Notes under the pieces: model-generated
Databases searched by the model: none
What the model was told of the DNA's origin: nothing
Seen by the model: the letters and a program-made list of their open reading frames with translations, nothing else
Shown here: one piece after another, positions 36,583 through 45,950 of the stretch
Layout: the number at the start of each line of letters is the position of its first letter
Numbering within the stretch: position 1 is the first letter of the stretch
Source: Nonomuraea fuscirosea
GTDB taxonomy: Bacteria; Actinomycetota; Actinomycetes; Streptosporangiales; Streptosporangiaceae
Assembly: GCF_003001935.1 (NCBI RefSeq)
Contig: NZ_PVNG01000012.1
Coordinates: 62,001-126,000 of the forward strand
Direction: 5' to 3'
Length of the DNA stretch: 64,000 nucleotides
Made by a program: the position numbers and the translations under genes

Positions 36583-37248
36583 GTGACCGACAGGTCCTGG
36601 TCCGGCGATGTCAGTGCCCACGAGGCGGTCGGACCCGGAGCGGAGGTCGGCTTCCCGCCCCTGAGAGAGAAACGCCTGACGGTCCTTTCCGGGCCGTCGG
36701 GCGTCGGTAAGTCCACGGTAGTCGCCGAGCTCCGGCGGGCACACCCCGAGGTGTGGCTGTCGGTCTCGGTGACCACCAGGAGGCCCCGGCCCGGCGAGGT
36801 CAACGGGGTCCACTACTTCTTCGTCGACGGCGAGGAGTTCGACCGGCTGGTGGACGGCGGCGAGCTGCTCGAGTGGGCCGAGTTCGCGGGCAACCGCTAC
36901 GGCACGCCGCGCGAGCCGGTGCTGAAGAAACTCGCCAACGGGGTCCCGACCCTGCTGGAGATCGACCTCGAAGGCGCCCGCCAGGTGCGGGCCAGCATGC
37001 CGGAGGCGCTGCTGATCTTCCTGGCCCCGCCCAGCTGGGAAGAGCTGGAGAAGCGGCTGCGCGGACGCGGCACCGAGCCGGAGGACGTCATCGCGCGCCG
37101 GCTGGAGGCCGGGCGGGTCGAGATGGCGGCCGAGAACGAGTTCGACCTCACCTTGGTGAACACGAGCGTCCAAGACGTGTGCCATCGCCTGATAGCCTTG
37201 ATGACTGACCCTCAGGGGGTCACGACAACCACCAACCGAGAGGTCTGA
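36583..37248 (+). CDS. gmk: Guanylate kinase
   Basis: Phosphorylates GMP to GDP. 221 aa. P-loop SGPSGVGKSTVV near residue 37, GMP site SVSVTTRRPRPGEVNGVHYFF, and lid region RLRGRGTEPEDVIARRL. The first 30 residues are a non-conserved acidic extension. GTG 36583 after GGTAGGAAG. Followed five bases later by rpoZ. Confidence 0.96.
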   Translation: MTDRSWSGDVSAHEAVGPGAEVGFPPLREKRLTVLSGPSGVGKSTVVAELRRAHPEVWLSVSVTTRRPRPGEVNGVHYFFVDGEEFDRLVDGGELLEWAEFAGNRYGTPREPVLKKLANGVPTLLEIDLEGARQVRASMPEALLIFLAPPSWEELEKRLRGRGTEPEDVIARRLEAGRVEMAAENEFDLTLVNTSVQDVCHRLIALMTDPQGVTTTTNREV

Positions 37249-37253
37249 CAATC

Positions 37254-37523
37254 GTGGCAGGCACCACCCCGGCCGCGGAGGGCATCACCAACCCGCCGAT
37301 CGACGCGCTGCTCGACATCGTCGACAGCAAATACTCTTTGGTGATCATGGGTGCCAAGCGCGCCCGCCAGATCAACGCCTACTACTCCCAGCTCGGCGAG
37401 GGCCTGCTCGAATACGTCGGGCCGCTGGTCGAGACGCACGCTCAGGAGAAGCCGCTGTCCATCGCGCTGCGGGAGGTCTCCGAGGGCCTGCTCAACGCCG
37501 AGCCCATCGAAGGCGCGGTCTGA
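37254..37523 (+). CDS. rpoZ: RNA polymerase omega subunit
   Basis: 89 aa, stabilises beta-prime assembly. It reads NPPIDALLDIVDSKYSLVIMGAKRARQINAYY in its conserved N-terminal half. GTG 37254 with AGAGG ten bases upstream. It is tightly packed between gmk and coaBC. Confidence 0.96.
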   Translation: MAGTTPAAEGITNPPIDALLDIVDSKYSLVIMGAKRARQINAYYSQLGEGLLEYVGPLVETHAQEKPLSIALREVSEGLLNAEPIEGAV

Positions 37524-37531
37524 CCCCTTCG

Positions 37532-38767
37532 ATGAAGGTCGTCCTGGGCGTCAGCGGTGGCATCGCCGCGTACAAGGCGTGCGAGCTGCTGCGCCTGTTC
37601 ACCGAGTCCGGCCACGAGGTGCGGGTCGTCCCGACCCGCGAGGCCCTGAAGTTCGTGGGCGCGCCCACCTGGGCCGCCCTGTCGGGCCACCCCGTGTCGG
37701 CGGAGGTGTGGGACGACGTCCACGAGGTGCCCCACGTGCGGATCGGCAAGGGTGCCGATCTCGTCGTGGTGGCGCCCGCGACGGCCGACGTGCTGGCCAG
37801 GGCCGCTCACGGGCTGGCCGGCGATCTGCTGACCAACACGCTGCTCACGGCCACGTGCCCGGTCGTCTTCGCGCCCGCGATGCACACCGAGATGTGGCAG
37901 CACGCCGCCACCCGCGCCAACGTCGCGACGCTCCGCTCGCGCGGGGCCGTCGTGATCGACCCCGCGGCCGGCCGGCTCACCGGCGCCGACACCGGGCCTG
38001 GGCGGCTGCCCGACCCCGCCGAGATCTTCCAGGCGTGCCTGCGCGTGCTCGCCGGGCGGCCCCGTGACCTGGCCGGGCGCAAGGTCGTCGTCTCCGCGGG
38101 CGGCACCCGCGAGGCCATCGACCCCGTCCGCTTCATCGGCAACCGCTCCTCGGGGCTGCAGGGCTACGCCCTGGCCAGGACCGCCGCCGCCAGGGGCGCC
38201 GAGGTGACGCTCGTCGCGGCCAACGTCACCCTTCCCGACCCCGCCGGGGCCGCGATCGTACGGGTCGAGTCCACGGCGGAGCTGCGCGAGGCCGTGCTGT
38301 CCGCCTCCGCTGACGCCGACGTGGTGGTCATGGCCGCCGCGGTCGCCGACTTCCGTCCCGAGTCGCGCCACGACGCCAAGATCAAGAAGACGGACGGCGA
38401 GCCCGAGGCCATCCGGCTGGTCAAGAACCCCGACATCCTCGCCGAACTCGGCGAACGCCGCCGCGCCGCGCGCACCGCCCTCACGGACGGAGATCGGGAA
38501 GCGGGTCCGGGTGCGGTGCCGCCACGAGTGATCGTCGGGTTCGCGGCCGAGACGCACGACGTGCTCGCCAACGGGCAGGCCAAGCTCGCCCGCAAGGGGT
38601 GCGACCTCCTGGTCGTCAACCAGGTGGGGGAGGGGCTGGCCTTCGGCACCGCCGGCAACGCGGCCACCGTGCTGGTGGCGGGCGGTGAGGCGGTCGAGGT
38701 GCCGTTCGGGCCCAAGGAGGACCTGGCCGACGTGGTCTGGGACCTCGTGGCCGCCCGTCTCCCCTGA
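37532..38767 (+). CDS. coaBC: Bifunctional CoaBC (phosphopantothenoylcysteine decarboxylase/synthetase)
   Basis: Coenzyme A synthesis. 411 aa. The CoaC half has GVSGGIAAYKACELLR, the flavin-site PATADVLARAAHG and catalytic TCPVVFAPAMHTEMW. The CoaB half begins with AGRKVVVSAGGTREAIDPVRFIGNRSSG and has AVADFRPESRHDAKIKK and DLLVVNQVG. ATG 37532, eight bases after rpoZ. Confidence 0.96.
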   Translation: MKVVLGVSGGIAAYKACELLRLFTESGHEVRVVPTREALKFVGAPTWAALSGHPVSAEVWDDVHEVPHVRIGKGADLVVVAPATADVLARAAHGLAGDLLTNTLLTATCPVVFAPAMHTEMWQHAATRANVATLRSRGAVVIDPAAGRLTGADTGPGRLPDPAEIFQACLRVLAGRPRDLAGRKVVVSAGGTREAIDPVRFIGNRSSGLQGYALARTAAARGAEVTLVAANVTLPDPAGAAIVRVESTAELREAVLSASADADVVVMAAAVADFRPESRHDAKIKKTDGEPEAIRLVKNPDILAELGERRRAARTALTDGDREAGPGAVPPRVIVGFAAETHDVLANGQAKLARKGCDLLVVNQVGEGLAFGTAGNAATVLVAGGEAVEVPFGPKEDLADVVWDLVAARLP

Positions 38768-38896
38768 AACGCCCCCAAACCCCGCGTACTGGACACGACA
38801 TCCATCTGTCGTACAAAACCGTTCATAACCAATTACTCGATCACCTGTTGCAACACCCCCGGACGCCTGCGGATACTGAGGTCGAAGGGGGATGGA

Positions 38897-39259
38897 ATGC
38901 CGGTGGGTTCCGCTGTCAGGGATCGTTGTAGGACGCTGCTCGGAGACCAAGGGGAGATTCACTACGTCTTCCCCGCCTTCTGCTCGGGGGCGGAGGGAAC
39001 GGGGAACTTCCTCATCGTGGTCACCAGTTCCGCCATATCCGTCCTGGCCACCAGGACACTGCGCTCCGATCGGCCCGTGTCGGTGTTCGCGGAGTTCCCG
39101 CGCGACACCAGGCTCGGGCCCATCCTGCCCGGCCACGTGATCGAGGTGGGATCGATGGTGTTCGAGTTCGACGAGGAGTACGCCGCCGTGGTGTCGGCCG
39201 CCGACGCGGAGATGTTCGCGCCGGAGACCCTCCCGCCCGATCCGCTGCCCGAACTGTGA
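38897..39259 (+). CDS. Hypothetical protein, possible PH-like fold
   Basis: 120 aa acidic soluble protein. The pattern VFPAFCSGAEG, then FLIVVTSSAISVLATR, then a strand-rich middle and HVIEVGSMVFEFDEEYAAV suggests a small beta domain like bacterial PH (YokE-type) proteins. This is a weak guess. ATG 38897 has AAGGGGG upstream. It separates coaBC from metK. Confidence 0.7.
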   Translation: MPVGSAVRDRCRTLLGDQGEIHYVFPAFCSGAEGTGNFLIVVTSSAISVLATRTLRSDRPVSVFAEFPRDTRLGPILPGHVIEVGSMVFEFDEEYAAVVSAADAEMFAPETLPPDPLPEL

Positions 39260-39306
39260 CCGCGGCCACATGGTGGACGGTTTCGCGACCGGGCGCCGGG
39301 TAGGGC

Positions 39307-39350
39307 TAGACTTCGGCGAGGCCCAGGCATGCTCATGCGCCCCGGGCCTT
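39307..39350 (+). promoter_or_regulatory. metK promoter -10 and leader hairpin
   Basis: TAGACT (39307-39312) is a good -10. The predicted transcript begins at a hairpin with AGGCCC (39319-39324) paired to GGGCCT (39344-39349) and an inner GCATG/CATGC. It does not fit a SAM aptamer that I know. A 5' stabilising or regulatory role is open. Confidence 0.45.
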
Positions 39351-39387
39351 ACATACGTCAGCAGCCGCTGCATGAGGAGCCACTGAG

Positions 39388-40575
39388 TTGTCACGTCGCC
39401 TGTTCACCTCCGAGTCGGTCACCGAGGGCCACCCGGACAAGATCGCTGACCAGATCAGTGACGCGATTCTCGACACCATGCTGAAGGACGACCCCAAGAG
39501 CCGTGTCGCCGTCGAGACTCTGATCACTACCGGCCAGGTCCATGTCGCAGGCGAGGTCACGACCGAGACCTACGTCGACATCCCCGGCGTCATTCGGGAG
39601 AAGATCCTCGAGATCGGCTACGACGCCTCGCACAAGGGCTTCGACGGCGCCTCCTGCGGCGTGTCGGTGTCCATCGGCGCGCAGTCGCCCGACATCGCCC
39701 AGGGCGTCGACGACGCCTACGAGCACCGCGTGGGCGGCGACGGCGACGAGCTCGACCGCCAGGGCGCCGGCGACCAGGGCCTCATGTTCGGCTACGCCTG
39801 CCGCGAGACCCCCGAGCTGATGCCGCTGCCGATCACCCTCGCCCACCGGCTGGCCCAGCGCCTGTCCGAGGTGCGCAAGACCGGCACGGTCCCCTACCTG
39901 CGCCCCGACGGCAAGACCCAGGTCACCATCGAGTACGACGGCGACACGCCGGTCCGCCTCGACACCGTGGTCGTCTCCACGCAGCACGCGGCCGAGATCG
40001 ACCTCAAGGAGATGCTGACGCCCGACATCAAGGAGCACGTGGTCGACCCCGTGCTCGCGGGCATCGAGATCGACACCGAGGGCTACCGGCTGCTGGTCAA
40101 CCCGACCGGGCGCTTCGAGATCGGCGGGCCCATGGGCGACGCCGGCCTCACCGGCCGCAAGATCATCATCGACACCTACGGCGGCATGGCCCGCCACGGC
40201 GGCGGCGCCTTCTCCGGCAAGGACCCGTCCAAGGTCGACCGCTCCGCCGCCTACGCCATGCGCTGGGTCGCCAAGAACGTCGTCGCGGCCGGCCTCGCCG
40301 ACCGGTGCGAGGTGCAGGTGGCGTACGCGATCGGCAAGGCGCAGCCGGTGGGTCTGTTCGTCGAGTGCTTCGGCACCGAGAAGCTGGAAGTGGAGAAGAT
40401 CCAGGCCGCCGTGCTGCAGGTGTTCGACCTGCGCCCGGCCGCGATCATCCGCGATCTCGACCTGCTGCGTCCGATCTACTCGGAGACCGCCGCCTACGGC
40501 CACTTCGGCCGCGAGGGCTTCTCCTGGGAGTCCACCGACCGCGCCGAGGCCCTGCGCACCGCCGCCGGCCTCTGA
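39388..40575 (+). CDS. metK: S-adenosylmethionine synthetase
   Basis: Makes SAM from methionine and ATP. 395 aa. Signatures: FTSESVTEGHPDKIADQISDA, GAGDQGLMFGYA, and the P-loop-like GGGAFSGKDPSKVDRSAAY. Start TTG 39388 with AGGAG nine bases upstream gives the expected SRRLFTSESV N-terminus. Confidence 0.97.
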   Translation: MSRRLFTSESVTEGHPDKIADQISDAILDTMLKDDPKSRVAVETLITTGQVHVAGEVTTETYVDIPGVIREKILEIGYDASHKGFDGASCGVSVSIGAQSPDIAQGVDDAYEHRVGGDGDELDRQGAGDQGLMFGYACRETPELMPLPITLAHRLAQRLSEVRKTGTVPYLRPDGKTQVTIEYDGDTPVRLDTVVVSTQHAAEIDLKEMLTPDIKEHVVDPVLAGIEIDTEGYRLLVNPTGRFEIGGPMGDAGLTGRKIIIDTYGGMARHGGGAFSGKDPSKVDRSAAYAMRWVAKNVVAAGLADRCEVQVAYAIGKAQPVGLFVECFGTEKLEVEKIQAAVLQVFDLRPAAIIRDLDLLRPIYSETAAYGHFGREGFSWESTDRAEALRTAAGL

Positions 40576-40594
40576 CCACCCACCACAGCCCAGC

Positions 40595-40650
40595 CTGACC
40601 CGGTCCGGCCGCCGGGCCTGGTCTGACCCGGTCCGGCCGCCGGGCCTGGT
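40595..40650. repeat. Perfect 28-bp tandem duplication
   Basis: Unit beginning CTGACCCGGTCCGGCCGCCG, two identical copies (40595-40622, 40623-40650). Each contains the self-complementary CCCGGTCCGGCCGCCGGGCC core, so it can also fold and may terminate metK. Confidence 0.9.
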
Positions 40651-41081
40651 CTGGCCGGGCTTGGCTTGACCTGTGGCCTGGCTGGGCTTGGCTTACGGCC
40701 TGACTTGACCTGTGGTCTGGCCTCACCCTGCGGTCTGGCCTGCGCTGCGGGCGCTCCAGACTGTCCCCGACGACCGGCGCCTTCCTCGGGGTGGCACCGG
40801 TCGTCACGCATTCCACACGGCTTCGCGCGTCGTACGGGCCGCGTACTCGCGCGACTGGCGTACCTGTGTGACGGCGTACCCGCGTCAATGGCGTCGGCAA
40901 GGCTTTGCGCCCCGACGGGGCGTGCTCGCCCGGCCCGGCGCGCCCCGACGGGTCGGCGCACCTGCGGGCGCCGGTGCTGCCACGGGACGAAGTACCTCCT
41001 CGCAAGGGGATGCGCCTCGTGGGGGAGCGGTCGCGCGACGCCTTCCATAGGCCAAGCGCGCTCCGTCGCGGTCGCGGCTCC

Positions 41082-41149
41082 GTCACGGTCGCACTGCCGT
41101 CACGGTCGCGATGGCGTCACGGTCGCGATGGCGTCACGGCCGCTATAGG
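41082..41149. repeat. 17-bp tandem repeat, four copies
   Basis: GTCACGGTCGCGATGGC at 41099 and 41116 (identical), with diverged copies at 41082 and 41133. Confidence 0.9.
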
Positions 41150-41576
41150 CCCAAGGATGCCGTGACGCAGGGATGCCGTGCCGCACGGATGTCAGGGGGG
41201 CTCGGTGACAGCTGTGCTGTGCTGCGCCGTTGCGGTGGCGCGTGGAGTGCGATGGCGCCGTGTGGGCCGCGCAGGAATCAGCGGCATGGTGGGGTGGACA
41301 CGGTCGGACTCTCACGAGGCTTACCGTTGCGGCTGGCGGGGTGCCGGACATGCCCGTGTGGGGGGAGTGCCGTGCCATGCCCGCACTGGTGTCGTCTGCG
41401 GTGGGGGCGCTGCCATCGCGTCGGGCCGACGCGTCCGTGGTGCGGACGCGCCCTGCCGTGCCAGGCCCGCCGTGGTGCTGGCGGCTGCTGGGGTGTCGTC
41501 GGTGGGCTGGAGCAACATGACGGTGGGCGTTCGGGTGGGCGATGGGGCGTGGGCGTTGCTGGGGGTGGAGGTCTGG

Positions 41577-41589
41577 TAGACGTTATGCG
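41577..41589 (+). promoter_or_regulatory. Possible leaderless -10 box of priA
   Basis: TAGACG (41577-41582) six bases before GTG 41589. No Shine-Dalgarno sequence precedes the start. Confidence 0.4.
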
Positions 41590-44393
41590 TGAGCCACTCC
41601 TCCGACGACGCCCTCCTGCCGCTCGAAGCCGTGCGGCCCGCGACGTCGGCGAAGGACACCAAAGGGGCGCCTGTCCCGGCTCCGGAGGACCCCGTGGCGC
41701 GGGTCGCCGTGGACAGTCCGCTGCCGCACCTCGACCGGCTCTTCGACTACCTGATCCCCGCATCACTGCATGAGACGGCTCAGCCGGGTGTGCGGGTGCG
41801 GGTGCGGTTCGCGGGCAAGCTCGTGGACGGGTTCCTGCTGGAACGAGTGGCGGCGAGTGAGCACGAGGGCAAGCTCACTCCACTCGAACGGGTGGTGTCG
41901 CCCGAGCAGGTGCTCACCCCCGAGATCGCCGGCCTGGCCAGGGCGGTCGCCGACCGATACGCGGGCACCCTGACCGACGTCCTGCGCCTGGCCGTGCCAC
42001 CCCGCCACGCCAAGGCGGAGGCAGAGGGCCTGAAGGAGGCGGAGGTCTCCAAGGGGACGGGGGTCCCCCAAGTTGCGGGGGTCTCCAAGGCGAGAATTTC
42101 CAAGGAGGCGGGGGTCCCCAAGGAGGCGGGGGTCCCCAAGGAGGCGGGGGTCCCCCAGGTTGCGGGAGTCCCCGAGAAGGCAGGGGTTCGCAAGGAGGCG
42201 GAGGTTCGCAAGGAGGCGGGACTGCCCGATCGGCCGGAGCCCGCGACGCCGCAAGCAACGACGCCGCACGCGGTGACGCCGGGATCGGCCACCCCGGAAT
42301 CCGCTGTCCCGGGATCGGCCACTCCAGGATCCGCCACTCCAGGATCCGCCACGCCGGCATCGGCCACCCCGGGATCGGCTGTCTCGGGAGAGGCCACCCG
42401 GGAGTCCGCCACCCCGGGATCGGCCACCCCGGAATCCGCTGTCCCGGGAGCGACCACCCCGGGATCGGCCGTCCTGGGAGAGGCCACCCGGGAGTCCGCT
42501 ACCCCGGGATCCGCTACCCCGGGATCAGGTGTCCCGGGATCAGGTGTCCCGGGATCAGGTGTCCCGGGATCAGGTGTCCCGGGATCAGCCATCCCGAAGG
42601 CCGTGGGCCAGGTGGGCGAGGGCAAGGCGGCGGGGGCTTCGCAGGCGGAGGGGTCTGCGCTTGAACGGGTGGTTTCCTCCGGAGCCGGGTCCTCCGAGGT
42701 CGGGTCCACTCAAGCCGCGTCTCCCGAGCCTTCCCGTAAGCCGGCCGGTGGTAAGGCGGGTCGGGTCGGGGAGGTGGCGGCGGAGGCGAGTGCGTGGGAT
42801 GCGTATCCGGCGGGGGCCTCGTTTCTCGGGGCGTTGCGGGACGGGCGGGCACCCCGGGCGGTGTGGTCGGCGTTGCCCGGTGCGAAGGGCTGGGCGGGGG
42901 CCGTGGCCGAGGCTGTGCGGGCCACGCTGGACGGTGGCAGGGGAGCGGTCGTCGTGGTTCCCGACGGCAAGGACGTGGCGCTGGCCGACGCCGCGTTCGC
43001 CCGCCTGCTCGGCCCCGGCAGGCACGTGGCGCTGACGGCCGACCTGGGGCCCGCGGAGCGGTACCGGCGGTGGCTGAAGGTGCTGAGAGGTCAGGTGCGC
43101 GCCGTCGTGGGCACCAGGGCCGCCATGTTCGCCCCCGTCACAGGGCTCGGCCTGGTCGCCATCTGGGACGACGGCGACGACCTGCACGCCGAGCGCCTGG
43201 CCCCCTACCCGCACGCCCGCGAGGTGCTCGGCCTGCGCGCACACAGGGCGGGGGCGGGGATGCTGATCGGCGGCTACGCGCGTACCGCCGAGGCCACCCA
43301 ACTCGTCGCCGGCGGCTGGGCCAGGCCGATCGTGGCCGCCCGTACGACGATCAGGAGCCTGGCCCCGCGCGTGCACCCGGCCGGCGAGGACGCCGAGCTG
43401 GCCAAGGACCAGGCGGCCAGGCAGGCCCGGCTGCCGAGCATCGCCTGGCGGGCCCTGCGTCACGGGCTGGAGAGCGGCCCCGTGCTCGTCCAGGTGCCCA
43501 GGCGCGGCTATCTGCCCTCCCTGGCCTGCCAGCACTGCCGTACCCCGGCCCGCTGCGCCCTGCCCCCCACCAAGACGGCCGTGCGGGAGCCCCAGGCCGA
43601 GGTGCCGCTGGCCGAGCCGGCCCCGCTGTGCCACGGCCCGCTCGCGCTGAGAGGCGGCCACGCGGCGCCGTACTGCCGCTGGTGCGGCCGGGTGGACGCC
43701 GACTGGCGCTGCGCCTCCTGCGGCAGCCCGCGGCTGCGCGCGGTGGTCACGGGGGCCAGGCGCACGGCGGAGGAGCTGGGCCGGGCCTTCCCGTCCGTGC
43801 CGGTCCGCACGTCCGGCCGTGACGGCGTGCTGGCCACCGTGCCGGGCACCCGCGCGCTCGTCGTGTCCACCCCCGGCGCGGAGCCGGTGGCGGACGGCGG
43901 CTACGCGGCGGCCGTGCTGCTCGACGGATGGGCGCTGCTCGGGCGGGCCGACCTGCGGGCGGGGGAGGAGACCGTGCGCAGGTGGATGAACGCCGCCGCC
44001 CTCCTGCGCCCCGCCGCCGAGCTGGTGGTGCTCGGTGACGCCGCGCTGCCCGCCGTACAGGCGCTGCTGCGGTGGGATCCGGTCACCCACGCCGAGCGCG
44101 AACTCGGCGACCGCGCCGAGCTGGGCTTCCCGCCGGCGGTGCGGATGGCCACGCTCACCGGCGTGGCGAGCGCGGTCAGGCAGATGCTCGACGAGGTACG
44201 CCTGCCCGCCGACGCCCAGGTCCTCGGCCCCGTGCCGGTGGACGAGGCCGGCCAGGAACGCGCCATGATCCGGGTACGCCGGGCGGGAGGCGCCGCGCTG
44301 GCCGCCGCGCTCAAAGGGGCCAGTGGGGTGCGTGCGGCGCGTAAGACGCCTGATGTCGTGAGGGTGAGTGTCGACCCACTCGACCTGATTTAG
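41589..44393 (+). CDS. priA: Primosomal protein N' (PriA), helicase motifs degenerate, repeat insertion
   Basis: 934 aa. The N-terminal DNA-binding domain is clear (RVAVDSPLPHLDRLFDYLIP). The C-terminal part keeps the zinc-binding cysteines (CQHCRTPARC, CRWCG, CASCG) and the final domain. The Walker A region reads LPGAKGWAGAV with no GKT, and the DEEH box is IWDDGDDL, so ATP hydrolysis is unlikely; this loss is known in actinobacteria. Residues about 140-340 are a low-complexity insert of KEAGVP, GSATPES and GSGVP repeats between the DNA-binding and helicase-like parts. Typical actinobacterial PriA proteins are about 650-730 aa. Confidence 0.92.
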   Translation: MSHSSDDALLPLEAVRPATSAKDTKGAPVPAPEDPVARVAVDSPLPHLDRLFDYLIPASLHETAQPGVRVRVRFAGKLVDGFLLERVAASEHEGKLTPLERVVSPEQVLTPEIAGLARAVADRYAGTLTDVLRLAVPPRHAKAEAEGLKEAEVSKGTGVPQVAGVSKARISKEAGVPKEAGVPKEAGVPQVAGVPEKAGVRKEAEVRKEAGLPDRPEPATPQATTPHAVTPGSATPESAVPGSATPGSATPGSATPASATPGSAVSGEATRESATPGSATPESAVPGATTPGSAVLGEATRESATPGSATPGSGVPGSGVPGSGVPGSGVPGSAIPKAVGQVGEGKAAGASQAEGSALERVVSSGAGSSEVGSTQAASPEPSRKPAGGKAGRVGEVAAEASAWDAYPAGASFLGALRDGRAPRAVWSALPGAKGWAGAVAEAVRATLDGGRGAVVVVPDGKDVALADAAFARLLGPGRHVALTADLGPAERYRRWLKVLRGQVRAVVGTRAAMFAPVTGLGLVAIWDDGDDLHAERLAPYPHAREVLGLRAHRAGAGMLIGGYARTAEATQLVAGGWARPIVAARTTIRSLAPRVHPAGEDAELAKDQAARQARLPSIAWRALRHGLESGPVLVQVPRRGYLPSLACQHCRTPARCALPPTKTAVREPQAEVPLAEPAPLCHGPLALRGGHAAPYCRWCGRVDADWRCASCGSPRLRAVVTGARRTAEELGRAFPSVPVRTSGRDGVLATVPGTRALVVSTPGAEPVADGGYAAAVLLDGWALLGRADLRAGEETVRRWMNAAALLRPAAELVVLGDAALPAVQALLRWDPVTHAERELGDRAELGFPPAVRMATLTGVASAVRQMLDEVRLPADAQVLGPVPVDEAGQERAMIRVRRAGGAALAAALKGASGVRAARKTPDVVRVSVDPLDLI
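42085..42595. repeat. In-frame repeat arrays inside priA
   Basis: Three families in series: an 18-21 bp unit with AAGGAGGCGGGGGTCCCC (42109-42180), a 15-bp unit like CCGGGATCGGCCACC with longer 60-75 bp super-repeats (42285-42510), and five copies of GGGATCAGGTGTCCC (42521-42590). All keep the reading frame. Confidence 0.92.
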
Positions 44394-44430
44394 ACCGTTT
44401 CCCCGATTCGCTCATCCCGTGGGTAGCCGT

Positions 44431-44443
44431 TAGCGTGCCCCTG
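44431..44443 (+). promoter_or_regulatory. Leaderless -10 of the first unknown gene
   Basis: TAGCGT (44431-44436) six bases before GTG 44443, with no ribosome binding site. Confidence 0.5.
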
Positions 44444-45912
44444 TGTCGATCGAATGGGTGAACCAGGCCATCGACGACCTGCGTGCTTGGGGGCGGGCGC
44501 GGGAAGTCGAAGTGGACGCGGACGAGGTCCGCCTGCTCTGCGACTACGCCAGCGACTACCTCAACGTCAACGAACTGGGCGATTTCACTCCCGAGACCTT
44601 CGACGAGCTGCTGCTGTCCATCTACCCGCGCAAGGTCATCGCCCCGCCGGAGAGCGCGCCCGAGACCGTCGCCGCCGCCCGTACCCTCGTCGACCACCTC
44701 AGCGAGGCGGGCCACGTGAGCGCGGCCACCGTGGCGCTGATGCGCGAGCGGCTCGACGACATCGCCACCCGCATGCCCGGCGCCCTCGCCGACGAGGCGA
44801 ACTTCGGCATGGCCAAGAGCCTGTTCAGCTCCATCGGCCCGGAATCGCTCGAGCAGTCGGTGGCCATCCCCTCGGGCGAGCTGCCCGACCTGGGCGAGGC
44901 GCCCTGCGACTGCCCCGGCTGCACCCCGCTGCCCGCCGTCCGGCTGGCCGGGCCCGACGAGCTGCGCGCCGCGCTGGCGGGCGTCCCGATGCTGGCCGTG
45001 GAGCCGCTGCCCGGCGGCGACGACCCGCTCGACGCCTGGGCGGCGCGTGTCGCCCGCCTGCTCGAACAGGACAACGCCGGCGCCGTCACCGGCTCGGCGG
45101 AGCTCGACGAGAGCCTCTACGACCTGTTCGACATGCTCTATCGCCTCCAGGTACGGGTGCCCGTCACCGTGGTCGGCGACTACCTCGACGAGATCGCCGG
45201 CGACGGCGGCGCCGACCTGGACGCCGTGCTCGGCAGGCTGGAGTGGAGCGGCATGCTCCAGGTCTCCGGCGACACCGCGGAGCTCACGCCGCTGGGCGTC
45301 TGGGCGCTGCGCGAGCACTACCTCTCCCTCGGCGTCGAGGCTCCCCAGGCCCCCGACCTGGCCGAGGCCGACGCGCGCGAGCTCATCGAAGGACTGCTCG
45401 AAGGCGTGCCGACCGAGCTGGCCGAGGCCGACATCGACCGCTGGCTGTCCGGCCGGGTGCCGGGGGAGGCCGCCGCCGAGCTGCTCGCCGCCGCCTCCGG
45501 CGCGCCCGCCGTGGCCCGCGGCATCGCCATCACCATCGTCGACCGGCTCGGCGCGGAGGCCGAGGCCCAGATCCGCGACTACCTGGAGGACCAGGAGCTG
45601 CGGCCGCACGCCATCCACTGGCTGGCCGCGCGGGGCCTGCCCGCGCCGCAGCTCACCCAGGAGGAGCTGCTCTGGGTCAGCGTCGACATGCTGGCGCTGG
45701 CGATGCCCGCGGCCCAGGAGGAGCCGGAGATCTTCGCCGAGAACATGGCGGCCTCCGGTCCTCCCGCTCATCTCATCGAGGAGATGTGGCGGGTCGACCA
45801 TCCCGACGTCGTCGACGTACTCGAACTGCTCGGACGCTCGATCACCGACGGCACGGTGGCCAAGGCGGCGCGTAAGGCCGCGTTCAAAGCCCGCTCCCGC
45901 GCCATCCGTTGA
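44443..45912 (+). CDS. Unknown protein, paralogue A
   Basis: 489 aa, acidic, no signal peptide or membrane segment. The N-terminal third is helical and ends in a CDCPGC cluster (about residue 165) that could bind metal. Residues 195-300 look like a helical bundle followed by a winged-helix-like end (LEWSGMLQVSGDTAELTPLGVWALREHYL). The C-terminal part has alpha repeats and closes with DHPDVVDVLELLG...AKAARKAAFKARSRAIR. The second half is clearly similar to the next gene's product. I recognise no named family or catalytic motif. Confidence 0.82.
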   Translation: MSIEWVNQAIDDLRAWGRAREVEVDADEVRLLCDYASDYLNVNELGDFTPETFDELLLSIYPRKVIAPPESAPETVAAARTLVDHLSEAGHVSAATVALMRERLDDIATRMPGALADEANFGMAKSLFSSIGPESLEQSVAIPSGELPDLGEAPCDCPGCTPLPAVRLAGPDELRAALAGVPMLAVEPLPGGDDPLDAWAARVARLLEQDNAGAVTGSAELDESLYDLFDMLYRLQVRVPVTVVGDYLDEIAGDGGADLDAVLGRLEWSGMLQVSGDTAELTPLGVWALREHYLSLGVEAPQAPDLAEADARELIEGLLEGVPTELAEADIDRWLSGRVPGEAAAELLAAASGAPAVARGIAITIVDRLGAEAEAQIRDYLEDQELRPHAIHWLAARGLPAPQLTQEELLWVSVDMLALAMPAAQEEPEIFAENMAASGPPAHLIEEMWRVDHPDVVDVLELLGRSITDGTVAKAARKAAFKARSRAIR

Positions 45913-45937
45913 GTACGCTCATGTGACCGGTGTGCAG

Positions 45938-45950
45938 TAAGTTTCGTGGG
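45938..45950 (+). promoter_or_regulatory. Leaderless -10 of the second unknown gene
   Basis: TAAGTT (45938-45943) six bases before GTG 45950. The second paralogue therefore has its own promoter although only 37 bp separate the genes. Confidence 0.5.

Larger units (their letters stand above)
40576..41588. other. 1-kb repeat-rich gap between metK and priA
   Basis: No credible gene. It begins with a perfect 28-bp tandem pair (40595-40650) and CTTGGCTTGACCTGTGG-type repeats to about 40740. A stretch without clear structure follows, then a 17-bp tandem array at 41082-41149. Open frames here lack family similarity and normal codon use. Confidence 0.7.

Noticed and set aside
39300..39387. SAM riboswitch in the metK leader
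   Set aside because: Only one GC-rich hairpin is present; the conserved cores of SAM-I, SAM-II or SAM-IV are not recognisable and the leader is only about 70 nt.
40666..41148. Open frame of 160 codons in the metK-priA gap
   Set aside because: Repeat-derived, no ribosome binding site, and atypical composition (many Cys, Arg and Ser).
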